A DNA stretch of 64,000 nt from Rubrobacter_D sp963840835 (GTDB lineage: Bacteria > Actinomycetota > Rubrobacteria > Rubrobacterales > Rubrobacteraceae). A program made the translations under genes and the position numbers. Below, in pieces: positions 17,857 through 25,266 of the stretch (position 1 is its first letter; each line of letters starts with the position of its first letter). Under the pieces are notes generated by a model, which saw only the letters and a list, made by a program, of their open reading frames with translations, was not told the origin of the DNA and ran no database searches. The stretch is taken from contig CAWJAM010000009.1 of assembly GCA_963840835.1 (NCBI GenBank), forward strand, positions 62,001 through 126,000, given 5' to 3'.

Positions 17857-17878
17857 GGGCGGGTTTCAAACCCGCCCC
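17856..17878. terminator. 23-bp palindrome after ruvB
   Basis: GGGGCGGGTTT and its exact complement flank a single C. It begins at the last base of the ruvB stop codon. The TTCAAACCCGCCC core is shared with the repeat inside the broken STAND-SARP gene at 3021-3053, so it is a mobile or recurrent element rather than only a terminator. Confidence 0.6.
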
Positions 17879-17935
17879 TCCAACGCGAACCGCCCGCTAA
17901 GGTTGAGCGGCGGTGTGGCCGATACTGGTGGTGTA

Positions 17936-18133
17936 ATGCGCTACGACGTAGACCAGGCGGCCTTCCCGGAGTCAGGGACCCTGGGCGGAGGAGACCTCTC
18001 TTTCGCCGTCTTCAGCCTGAAGCACGCGGCCTGCGGTGATCATGTGGTGGAGATGCGATTGGGTGATGGTACGCTTCTGGAGTGGTGTATGGCGTGCTCC
18101 GTTGTGCAGATCTTCGGAGACCGCGAGGTGTGA
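17936..18133 (+). CDS. Small hypothetical protein with C-x-x-C
   Basis: A 65-aa ORF from ATG 17936 reads MRYDVDQAAFPESGTLGGGD and ends with HAACGDHVVEMRLGDGTLLE, WCMACSVVQIFGDREV. Three cysteines and several histidines suggest a small metal-binding or redox knot, but no family is recognised. The reading frame is open far upstream inside ruvB, so chance coding cannot be excluded; codon use and the compact end favour a gene. No strong ribosome site precedes it. Confidence 0.45.
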   Translation: MRYDVDQAAFPESGTLGGGDLSFAVFSLKHAACGDHVVEMRLGDGTLLEWCMACSVVQIFGDREV

Positions 18134-18481
18134 TCCAGGTCCTCGCGGTTCCTGTCGCGCGCCCGCAAAGCCCGCAGCGCAGGATACCGCCTGATACCGA
18201 GTCCGTCTGAACGCTCGCGCTTTGTGCTAACGGATGAACACCGAGGCCAACTCTCATCCGTCATTCCCGCGCTAGTGGGAATCTACGGGTAGTAGAAGAG
18301 ATGCGCTCACGCGCAGGGGCGTTGCCATTCACCCGGACTTGGTATGAGAGCTCCCAGAAACGCCCCCCGGTGCTCGACGGGCGGCGGTTGTGCCTGGATC
18401 GCCTCTCGCGCGGCGGCCGCCAGCTCACTGGGTATGCCCGAGTACGGGACCCCTTGCCCGGTTCGGCTACGGAACCGTCCG
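18134..18481. other. Gene-free 348-bp stretch
   Basis: No gene is supported. It contains a dRS3-like palindrome (18263-18282) and, at 18333-18345, CCGGACTTGGTAT, which is repeated exactly near 22087, suggesting a short dispersed repeat. Confidence 0.5.
18263..18282. repeat. dRS3-like inverted repeat
   Basis: ATTCCC, eight bases, GGGAAT, preceded by CCGTC as at 10528-10533. Second copy of the element described at 10507-10556. Confidence 0.6.
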
Positions 18482-19936
18482 CTAACTTGGCGCCTGTTCT
18501 TTGAGCCGCTCAGGGGTGGAGGGCCGAGACCGTTTCGGGAGGAGGAGGGTGAACGTCGAGCCTGCGCCCGGCGTGCTCTCCGCCCTTATCTGGCCGCCGT
18601 GGGACTCGGTGATCTGGCGGGCTATGGACAGCCCCAGGCCCGCGCCGCTATCGGAGCGGGAGGGATCGGCCCTGTGGAAGCGCTCGAAGATGAGGGGCAG
18701 CTGATCCTCCGGGATGCCGACGCCCGTATCCGAAACTTCGAGCGCGACCCGGTCGCCGTCCTCCCGCACACCTATCGTGACGTTCCCCCCCTCAGGTGTG
18801 TAGCGCACGGCGTTGTCCAAGAGTATGGAGGCGGCCTGCAAGATGCGGTCCCTATCGAAGGTGGCCTCAACCTCTCCTTTCGGAAGGACGCATTCGATAG
18901 ATACCTTTCCGTTGTTGTCGTGCCGGGTTGCCTGCGCCGCCTCCTCGGCGACCGCGGCCAGGTCGTGGCGCCCGATCTTCGGCTCTGCGCCTTCGTCGCC
19001 GCGGGTTAGGGCAAGGAGGGACTCGGCCAGGCTACGCATCCTGGCGGCTTCCCGGCGGATGACGCCGACGCTTTGTTTCGCCCTCTGCGGGTCCCCTTCG
19101 AGTGCCCACTTGTCGAGCATCCTGGCGTGACCGCTTATAGCGGTGAGCGGCGTGCGCAGCTCGTGGCTGGCATCGGCGGCGAAGCGTCGCTGACGCTCCA
19201 AAGCTTCCTCCCTGCGGGCGAAGGCGCTCTCCAGCCGCGAGAGCAGCCCGTTTATCGTGATCACCAGGCGCCCGAGCTCGTCTTTGGGGTTGGCCACGGG
19301 CAGCCGCTCGGAGAGATCTCCCTCGCCCATCCTGCTGGCGGCGCTGGTTACGGCGTCCACCGGCCTCAGGGCGGCTCCCGCCAGCAGGTAGGAGCCGCCG
19401 ATGGACAGGAGGAGGGCCGCGCCGATGCTGGTCGCCAGCAGGGTCCCGAAAGTCTCGAGGGACTCCTCGGTTTCGTCCTCGGACTTAAGGGCCTCGACCA
19501 CCCGCGCTTCATCGATCACCCGGTTGGGGCTGTTCGGTGGGTCCACCGGCAAGGCGACGACGTAGTAGTCATTATCCCCCAGGCGCACATTCTTCTTAGG
19601 GGCGGCCTGCCCGCTCTTGAGCGCTTTGCGCCACACGTTGTGGTCGGCTGAACTTACCGCCTGGAGCCCTTCCCTCTGGAGGATACCGCCGTCTTTGTCC
19701 CGAATGATCACGCCGACCTCATCGAGGATGAGCTGATCGTCATCCTCGACGGCGCTACTCAAGGTATCTCCAGCCTCGATGGTGTCGGCCACGACCGTCG
19801 CCCCATCCTCGGCGCTCTCTTCGATGCCCTTGAGCAGTGCGTTCCTGTTCAGCAGGTAGAGTGATAGGCCGAGGGCGAGCAGTATCACCCCGATCGCCAG
19901 CGCGATGAACAGCGTAAGACGCCATCGGATCGGCAA
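18482..19936 (-). CDS. Two-component sensor histidine kinase
   Basis: A 484-aa membrane kinase. The N-terminal membrane helix (LTLFIALAIGVILLALGLSL) and a second near residue 180 (LLATSIGAALLLSIGGSYLL) frame an extracytoplasmic sensor loop. A HAMP domain follows, then the H-box FAADASHELRTPLTAISGH with the phospho-accepting His, N-box LLDNAVRYTP, G1 VSDTGVGIPEDQLPLIFERF and G2 SGAGLGLSIARQITESHGG. The start is TTG 19936, coupled to the regulator gene just upstream (stop at 19943). That regulator is broken, so the kinase has no intact local partner. Confidence 0.92.
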   Translation of the reverse strand: MPIRWRLTLFIALAIGVILLALGLSLYLLNRNALLKGIEESAEDGATVVADTIEAGDTLSSAVEDDDQLILDEVGVIIRDKDGGILQREGLQAVSSADHNVWRKALKSGQAAPKKNVRLGDNDYYVVALPVDPPNSPNRVIDEARVVEALKSEDETEESLETFGTLLATSIGAALLLSIGGSYLLAGAALRPVDAVTSAASRMGEGDLSERLPVANPKDELGRLVITINGLLSRLESAFARREEALERQRRFAADASHELRTPLTAISGHARMLDKWALEGDPQRAKQSVGVIRREAARMRSLAESLLALTRGDEGAEPKIGRHDLAAVAEEAAQATRHDNNGKVSIECVLPKGEVEATFDRDRILQAASILLDNAVRYTPEGGNVTIGVREDGDRVALEVSDTGVGIPEDQLPLIFERFHRADPSRSDSGAGLGLSIARQITESHGGQIRAESTPGAGSTFTLLLPKRSRPSTPERLKEQAPS

Positions 19937-19942
19937 GACGGG

Positions 19943-20355
19943 CTACGCTCCCTTCGAGGTGTACCCCGCCCACCGGACGGTGCGGATCAGGTTCGGTTTC
20001 TCGGCGGCTGTCTCGCTGCGGGCCGGGAGTTCGGGCATCTCGAAAGGCTTGGTCACGTAGTCGTCCGCGCCGAGGTCGAGGCTGTGGACCTTGTCCATCG
20101 TGACGTCGCGGGCGGTGAGCATGACGATTGGCAACTCTGGCGCCTGAGATGCTTCAAGACCCCCACCCCGACAGGTTTCGGCAGCATCATGTCCAATAGG
20201 ACGAGCTCGGGTCCGAAGCGCTTGGCCTCCTCCAGGCTGGAGACACCGTCTTGGGCGCACCGCACACTGAAGTCTAGGCGCTCGAGTTCGGGCTCGACGA
20301 AGTTGGCGATCGAGCGGTCGTCTTCTTCCAGCAGCACGCGCGTTACCGATTTCAT
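19943..20355 (-). pseudogene. OmpR-type response regulator with frameshift and deleted DNA-binding domain
   Basis: From ATG 20355 (AGGAG upstream) the receiver domain reads MKSVTRVLLEEDDRSIANFV with its acidic pair, then LVLLDMMLPKPVG with the phosphorylated Asp. At about 20155 the frame slips, and the receiver continues in another frame as ELPIVMLTARDVTMDKVHSL and DDYVTKPFEMPEL (switch Thr and Lys present). Directly after that only NLIRTVRWAGYTSKGA remains, which resembles the last ~15 residues of an OmpR winged helix (LIRTVRGVGY). About 80 residues of the DNA-binding domain are therefore missing. It cannot act as a normal transcription regulator. Confidence 0.8.
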
Positions 20356-20463
20356 TTACTCCTGTTGGTCTTTCCAATCAATATTGTGCTGTCCGGAACC
20401 TCTTCACGAATGCTGCCCGCTTTCCCCCAACGGCCCGGTCCCCCTAGCCGGCTCCCAGTACCC

Positions 20464-20994
20464 ACGATACATCCGTTACAGATGCATCACTGAAAGTACG
20501 TTACTCTCTTGCGGATCGCTTGTCAAGGGAGGACAAGAGGCTGACGCAAATCTACCACGGCAATTGAAAGAGCAAAACCTCCCCGAGTAGGATGGATCTG
20601 CCACACCACCATCCTCAGAAGGAAGTCAGGTTCATGCTATGGTACAAGCGCGTCCTGTGCGCCATCAATACCGCTATTCCCTTCCTCATGCCGACTCAAG
20701 CGACTAACCTCGCCCTGCTGGTCGGTGCCATCCTCAAGAAACGTACCCTCCGCCTCTCGGAGCTCGCCAGGGGCCTCCCCGGTGGCAGGGGCTGGCCCTC
20801 GGCGACGGCCCACAGAGGGAAGGCGAGCGTCATAAGCTTGGCGCTGGGCCTTGCTGGAGGATCTCGGAACATACCGCCCTCCGATCTTCGCCAGCCGTGT
20901 AGGTGGGTATGCGCCAGGCTGTTGTTCTCCCTTGACAAGCGATCCGCAGGAGAGTAACGTACTTTCAGTGATGCATCTGTAACGGATGTATCGT
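20464..20994. mobile_element. IS remnant with 73-bp terminal inverted repeats
   Basis: The left end (20464-20536) and the reverse complement of the right end (20922-20994) are near-identical over about 73 bp, starting ACGATACATCCGTTACAGAT and containing CGGATCGCTTGTCAAGGGAG; only about two bases differ. Between them lies a shortened transposase start. Total length about 531 bp, far too short for a complete element, so it is a non-autonomous, internally deleted copy. No clear target duplication is seen. It separates the broken response regulator from padR. Confidence 0.7.
20634..20957 (+). pseudogene. Transposase N-terminal fragment
   Basis: From ATG 20634 the product starts MLWYKRVLCAINTAIPFLMP and continues TQATNLALLVGAILKKRTLR then LSELARGLP, a pattern seen at the N-terminus of DDE (IS4-like) transposases that begin with a helical domain. 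After about 50 residues the similarity ends and the right terminal repeat follows. The catalytic DDE part is absent, so it is inactive. Confidence 0.6.
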
Positions 20995-21028
20995 ATGTAA
21001 GAGCAGCTCGAGCTCATCGGAGGACAAA

Positions 21029-21454
21029 GTGGGCCAACAACGTACAGGAGGCGATCCGGAGCAGCTCTTGCCCTTGACCCCGGTGAAGCTCAACATCCTC
21101 TTGGCCCTGGCCGACGAGGAACGCCACGGCTACGGGATCGGGGTCGAGGTGAGGGAGCGTACCGGAGGAAAGATGCGCCTGGGGCCTGGCACGCTTTATG
21201 GCTCCCTCAAGCGCATGGTGGACAGCGGTCTCGTCGAGGAGGTCGAGGGGTCTGAGAGTCTTTCCGATGAGCTACCCGACGGTGCGCCTCGCCGCTACGA
21301 CGCCGAGAGGCGCCGCTACTACGGGCTCACGGGTTTCGGCGGGCGGGTGCTGGGGGCCGAGCTGGCCAGGTTGGAGAGGGTGGTAAGGACGGCGCGGCAG
21401 AAGGGGCTCTTTCCGCCCTCCGGGCGCGGCGTATCCTACCCCGGGGAGGCCTGA
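21029..21454 (+). CDS. PadR-family transcriptional regulator
   Basis: The PadR winged helix is clear: LTPVKLNILLALADEERHGY, then GIGVEVRERTGGKMRLGPGT and LYGSLKRMVDSGLVEE, then RRYYGLTGFGGRVLGAELAR. PadR proteins repress nearby transporter or stress genes and release DNA on binding small ligands. The start is GTG 21029 with GGAGGAC upstream. The following gene starts 2 bp after the stop and is broken, so the target pair is incomplete. The right IS end lies 35 bp upstream and may have altered its promoter. Confidence 0.9.
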   Translation: MGQQRTGGDPEQLLPLTPVKLNILLALADEERHGYGIGVEVRERTGGKMRLGPGTLYGSLKRMVDSGLVEEVEGSESLSDELPDGAPRRYDAERRRYYGLTGFGGRVLGAELARLERVVRTARQKGLFPPSGRGVSYPGEA

Positions 21455-21455
21455 G

Positions 21456-21818
21456 GTGGAACCCGGCAGCGGGCGAGATCGGGGCATTTGGGCCTCCGAG
21501 CGGGTCTACGGGGTGCTGATCCGTCTCTATCCGGAAGAGGTGCGCCGGCGCTACTCGGAGGAGATGGTCGGCTATTTCCGGGACCTTTGCCGGGAGGAGT
21601 GGCACAGCAGGGGTGCTAAGGGGATGGTGTTACTTTGGGCCCGCACGCTGCCCGATCTAGTCTTCAGCGTCCTCAAGGAAAGGGGCACCACCTTTCTCAG
21701 GAGTGCCTACCTTCCCGTGAGCCGGGGACCGCGGCGAGGTGGGGCGCGCTTTCGGCACTCCTGGGCGGCTCGCTGGGGGTAGCCTACAGCCTGGCATACA
21801 CCCTGGCTAACTTAAGGT
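21456..21818 (+). pseudogene. Membrane protein of the type paired with PadR, truncated and frameshifted
   Basis: From GTG 21456 the product has the pattern RVYGVLIRLYPEEVRRRYSE and EMVGYFRDLCREEW, typical of membrane or permease proteins next to padR. Near 21745 the frame shifts and a hydrophobic stretch continues in another frame (ALSALLGGSLGVAYSLAYTL). Nothing recognisable follows, so most of the membrane part is lost. Confidence 0.6.
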
Positions 21819-22233
21819 CGCGCCTTCTCCTGTACTGCGCGCTAGGATTCCGAGTTCCTTTGCCTAAGCCCCGTTCGCTTCTAAGCGCTCGGTGCCGCCC
21901 TCGGCCAGGAAAGCGCGGAAACGTAGCTCGGAGCCGTTTGTATCTTGTAGGATACGTACTCAGGTGCCCCTACGTACACGTTGTTCCCGCGGGGACAGGC
22001 CCTGCGAAGGCGGAGAGCTGGAATCTACTAGCAGTAGGAGACGCTCCGGGTGCTGTGGTGGACTCCGTGCAACCGCTAATGTTTAGCCGGACTTGGTATC
22101 ATTCTGTGCTGCGTGACGAAAGTGCCGACTGTGCGGTAAGCCGCCCGGTGGTATTGGTTCCAGGTCTATCGGGTAGGGTGGCTCCAAGGATGAGAAACGA
22201 TTCGAGTCATACTCTAGGCGATTTGGACTTTCG
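21819..22233. other. Gene-free 415-bp stretch
   Basis: Six-frame reading shows no family resemblance. It is presumably the wreck of the preceding membrane gene plus repeat DNA: CCGGACTTGGTAT near 22087 also occurs at 18333. The sequence ACACGTTGTTCCCG near 21977 resembles ACACGTTGTTGCCG near 29966. Confidence 0.5.
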
Positions 22234-23364
22234 TTGACCGGTTGGAGGCGGACAGTATTCAGGGCGGCGCAGGTCGCCGAGGAGCGCTTCGACGCTCTCA
22301 GGTTCGGCCTCAAGCGGCGATTCGGGATGTTGGATCCGTTCGAGATACTACCCTACCGGGGTCACGGCACGTCGCGGGAGTTGTTCTTGAAGGGCAGGGT
22401 CCTGGAGGAGAGCGGCATCACCCGCGCGGGGTACAACGACACCGTGTGGCGAAACGTGCTCAACATGGCAAGGCGCTTCGCGAGCGACGAAGTTGCAGGT
22501 GCGCGCGTAAGGGCCACGTTCGGTGGGTTGCAGACCGAGACAACGGCCGACGTGGAGGGATTCTTCGGGGTGCGGTTTCAGCTAAAGGAGCCTCTCGACG
22601 GTCGTGCCAGGTGGTATAAGGTCGAGCTGGAGTTGCTCTCGCCGCCTTCGCCGGGCGGGCGAGAGGTACGGTCGCAGGGTCAGGTGCTCGTACCGCACGG
22701 AGCCAACTTCGGAGTGATCAGCGACCTCGACGATACGGTGGTGAGGTCAAGCGCGACCAGCGTGCTGAAGATGGCCTGGATCGTTGTGCGCAACAATGCC
22801 CACACGCGGCTTCCCTTCGAGGGCGTCGCCGAGTTCTACAGGGCGCTCCAGCAGGGTGAAGTCGGCCACTCTTTGAACCCGATCTTCTACGTCTCCAGCA
22901 GCCCCTGGAACATCTACGATGTGCTCGAGGACTTCCTGAACGTCCACGGCGTTCCCCCCGGACCGCTGTTTCTGAAGGACTGGAGCCCGACCGTTCTCGG
23001 GAAGCACCAGGACTACAAGCTGGGCGTTATCCGTGAGTTGCTAGACACATATGGCGATCTGCCCTTCGTCCTGATCGGGGACTCGGGGGAAGAGGATCCG
23101 GAGATCTACCTCCAAACCATTCGGGAGCACCCTGGACGCATAAGGGCCGTCTACATCAGGGACGTTGCCTCCGCCGAGCGCGACGTAGAGGTCAGGGCTA
23201 TGGCCCAAGAGGCGCGTAAGCTGGGGACGGAGATGGTGACCGTGCCCGATACCGCGGCGGCGGCCGAGCACGCGGCCTCCATAGGTCTCATAGCGCCGGA
23301 TGCGATAGACGCCGTCCGGTCCGAGAGCTCAGCAGACCATTACAGCAGCTTGCAATGGGATTGA
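22234..23364 (+). CDS. App1-family (DUF2183) phosphatidate phosphatase-like protein
   Basis: The C-terminal App1 catalytic domain carries the HAD-type motif VISDLDDTVVRSS (about residues 165-177), then NPIFYVSSSPWNIYDVLEDF, LKDWSP..GKHQDYKLGVI and FVLIGDSGEEDPEIY. In yeast App1 this domain removes phosphate from phosphatidic acid; the bacterial substrate is unknown. The N-terminal part (FEILPYRGHGTSRELFLKGR) is the usual DUF2183 partner. The start is TTG 22234. The last codons and the stop lie inside the palindrome 23348-23378, so the natural C-terminus may have been replaced. Confidence 0.85.
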   Translation: MTGWRRTVFRAAQVAEERFDALRFGLKRRFGMLDPFEILPYRGHGTSRELFLKGRVLEESGITRAGYNDTVWRNVLNMARRFASDEVAGARVRATFGGLQTETTADVEGFFGVRFQLKEPLDGRARWYKVELELLSPPSPGGREVRSQGQVLVPHGANFGVISDLDDTVVRSSATSVLKMAWIVVRNNAHTRLPFEGVAEFYRALQQGEVGHSLNPIFYVSSSPWNIYDVLEDFLNVHGVPPGPLFLKDWSPTVLGKHQDYKLGVIRELLDTYGDLPFVLIGDSGEEDPEIYLQTIREHPGRIRAVYIRDVASAERDVEVRAMAQEARKLGTEMVTVPDTAAAAEHAASIGLIAPDAIDAVRSESSADHYSSLQWD

Positions 23365-23378
23365 AGCCCATTGCAAGC
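23348..23378. terminator. TTGCAATGGG hairpin overlapping the end of the App1 gene
   Basis: GCTTGCAATGGG (23348-23359) and CCCATTGCAAGC (23367-23378) form a perfect 12-bp stem with a 7-nt loop. It encodes the last residues of the phosphatase and contains its stop codon. Confidence 0.65.
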
Positions 23379-23450
23379 ATTTCAGCTGGTCAGCACTTCA
23401 GCATTTCAGCTTGTTCTTGCTGAAGTGCTGACTAGCTGAAGTGCTGAAGT
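23378..23450. repeat. TGCTGAA-type repeat with inverted arms
   Basis: CAGCACTTCAGCATTTCAGC is followed by GCTGAAGTGCTGACTAGCTG and more copies of GCTGAAGTGC. Largest block of this repeat after the one at 1781. It links two hairpins. Confidence 0.65.
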
Positions 23451-23452
23451 GC

Positions 23453-23486
23453 GCGATTAGCAGAGGTCAAAACCTCTGCTAATCGC
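23453..23486. terminator. 15-bp-stem hairpin between convergent genes
   Basis: GCGATTAGCAGAGGT (23453-23467), loop CAAA, ACCTCTGCTAATCGC (23472-23486). It can serve both the App1 gene and the cupin gene that ends at 23489. TTT follows on the plus strand. Confidence 0.65.
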
Positions 23487-23488
23487 TT

Positions 23489-23989
23489 TCAGGGATCGAT
23501 GCCAAAGCGTTCCTTGACTTCCGGGATGCGCTCGTCGTGCCAGGTAATTCCGTAACGTTCGCCCAGTTCGGCGCGTGCCTTCTGGTGTTCTTCGTGGCTC
23601 ATATTCTGTGACACGACCTCCTCATACTCGTCGAAGTAGCCTTCGAACGCGTCACCAGGCGTAAGGATCTCCATGACCAGCACCGTCTCGGCGCCGGCGT
23701 TGTAGAAGGCGTGGGGCACGCCTCGCGGCTTGACGACGTAGGAGCCCTTCGGGGCGAGCACGACTTCGCCGCCGACGTAGCAGCTCAGTTCGCCCTCGAG
23801 CACGTAGGAGCACTCGTCCTCGCGGTCGTGGGTGTGAGGTGGGATCATCCCGCCGGGTGGGAGGCCCCACTCTTCGATCTTGAGCGAACCGCCGGAGGCC
23901 TCCGCCGTGACCTTGTGGGTTAAGTCCAGGACGGGGAGGCGTGCTCCTTCGCTTGGACGTATCAGGATCTCGCTCGTACTCGGGAACAC
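23489..23989 (-). CDS. Single-domain cupin
   Basis: A 166-aa cupin. Motif 1 (PPHTHDREDECSYVLEGELS) gives H-x-H-x5-E-type metal ligands and motif 2 (VVKPRGVPHAFYNAG) the last His. This class includes quercetinase-like and isomerase-like proteins, but substrate and metal cannot be told. The C-terminal region (EEHQKARAELGERYGITWHD) is helical. The start is GTG 23989, directly after the stop of a 55-aa ORF (23991-24158), so the two are likely translated together. Confidence 0.85.
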   Translation of the reverse strand: MFPSTSEILIRPSEGARLPVLDLTHKVTAEASGGSLKIEEWGLPPGGMIPPHTHDREDECSYVLEGELSCYVGGEVVLAPKGSYVVKPRGVPHAFYNAGAETVLVMEILTPGDAFEGYFDEYEEVVSQNMSHEEHQKARAELGERYGITWHDERIPEVKERFGIDP

Positions 23990-23990
23990 G

Positions 23991-24158
23991 TCACTGCCTC
24001 CTTCGATCTCGCCGGTCGGTGTACAGGTTCTCCGCGAGCTTCGGGTTCTGCCGAGAAGGGTAGCCTTCTCCCTCTCGACGCGCCACTCTCGCCCGGGCCA
24101 CCAGGCGGGCTCTCTCGACCTCTTGCATGGCCATCAGGTACTGGCTCAATCCGTACAT
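23991..24158 (-). CDS. Small protein of the MYGxSxYLM family (55 aa)
   Basis: From ATG 24158 (AGGAAGGA upstream) the product begins MYGLSQYLMAMQEVERARLV and continues basic and helical to the stop at 23991. The first 20 residues match the start of the small protein at 28635-28835 (MYGISEYLMVMHEVQKARLA), so the family is real. Both copies precede a metalloenzyme-fold gene (cupin here, VOC there). The function is unknown; an amphipathic helix could bind a membrane or the partner protein. Confidence 0.7.
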   Translation of the reverse strand: MYGLSQYLMAMQEVERARLVARARVARREGEGYPSRQNPKLAENLYTDRRDRRRQ

Positions 24159-24200
24159 TTTCGCGTCCTTCCTCTACGTTCAGGGGTTTCTCCAGGGTCA

Positions 24201-25187
24201 CTACCGCACCGGCTGCCAGTCGGGGGTGAAATCTCCCGCCGGGTCGTTGGTGAGGTTCTTCGGCTCCGAGCCGTCGGCGCCCATCTCGTAGATCTCGAAG
24301 TTGCCGTCACGGTTGGTGTGGAAGGCGATTTGCCCACCATCGGGCGAGAAGACGGGTCCGCTGTCGGTCGGCAAGCCGTTGACGGTGAGCCGCTGCTGTC
24401 CGGCGCCGTTGGCGCGCATGAGGTAGATATCGTAGCCACCTTCCTGGTCGCTGGTGAACGTGATCCTCGAGCCGTCCGGCGACCAGCCGGGGGATGCGAA
24501 GGCTACCCCCGAGCCGCGGTTGCTTTTCCTCTGCTTCGAGCCGTCGGCGGCCATCGTGTAGATGCCCGGCGCGAAGTTCCGGTCGCTCACGAAGGCTATC
24601 TTTCTGCCGTCCGGAGCGAAGTTCGGATGGAAGTCTCTGGAGGTGTTGTTCGTGAGCTGAGCCAGGTCCGTGCCGTCGAGCTTTACCGAGAAGATCTCGG
24701 TGTCACCGGTCGGGTTATCCACACCCGCGCTCAGGTTGCTATCGAAGATTATCCTCTCGCCATCCGGCGCGAAGGCGGCTGACCTGTCAAAGGCCCTGTT
24801 GTTGGTGACGTTGGTCTGTCCCGAGCCGTCCGAGTTCATCACGAAGATGTCGGAGAAGAGGTCCCGGTCGCTCTCGAAAGCTATCTGACCTCCGTCCGGG
24901 GACCACTCGGGGTTGAAGTCGAAGGCGGCGTTCGCGGTAAGCTGAGTCAGCCCCGTGCCGTCCTGATTCATCGTGAAGATCTCGAAGTCCCCTTCCGGGT
25001 TGTTTACTCCTTCACCGCTGGTACGGTTGGAGGAGAAGGCGATCTTGCCATTGTTGCCGGGGAAGGTGGCTTCCGCTTCCTTGGCCGTTCCTACTAGCGC
25101 CAGGAATAGCGCGACAAGCGCCATCGCGGAGGCCAATGCTGTCGCCATGCCCATCTGCATCATTTTCCCGGTTTCTGTCTTCATCAT
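24201..25187 (-). CDS. Secreted PD40/TolB-type six-bladed propeller
   Basis: A signal peptide (ALASAMALVALFLALVGTA) is followed by EATFPGNNGKIAFSSNRTSG, then about six PD40 blades with the consensus FAPDGRKIAFVSDRN and alternating GxDIYLMRADG strands, ending DPAGDFTPDWQPVR. It is the intact paralogue of the frameshifted gene at 11636-12900. Such propellers lie outside the membrane and bind unknown ligands. The ribosome site is AAAGGAA before ATG 25187. It belongs to a long minus-strand run. Confidence 0.88.
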   Translation of the reverse strand: MMKTETGKMMQMGMATALASAMALVALFLALVGTAKEAEATFPGNNGKIAFSSNRTSGEGVNNPEGDFEIFTMNQDGTGLTQLTANAAFDFNPEWSPDGGQIAFESDRDLFSDIFVMNSDGSGQTNVTNNRAFDRSAAFAPDGERIIFDSNLSAGVDNPTGDTEIFSVKLDGTDLAQLTNNTSRDFHPNFAPDGRKIAFVSDRNFAPGIYTMAADGSKQRKSNRGSGVAFASPGWSPDGSRITFTSDQEGGYDIYLMRANGAGQQRLTVNGLPTDSGPVFSPDGGQIAFHTNRDGNFEIYEMGADGSEPKNLTNDPAGDFTPDWQPVR

Positions 25188-25214
25188 CTGCTCAATTCCT
25201 TTCTGTTGTGGGGA

Positions 25215-25233
25215 GCGGGGCGACTTGCCCCGC
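25215..25233 (-). terminator. Short hairpin between exported protein and propeller
   Basis: GCGGGGC (25215-25221) and GCCCCGC (25227-25233) with a 5-nt loop. It lies after the stop of the exported protein on the minus strand and may reduce read-through into the propeller gene. Confidence 0.4.
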
Positions 25234-25266
25234 CCTATCCGTTCGTATGGTTGCTCGCCGCTATCC

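Noticed and set aside
18301..19009. Plus-strand ORFs opposite the histidine kinase C-terminus
   Set aside because: They are shadow frames of the kinase, whose H, N, G1 and G2 boxes are clear on the minus strand.
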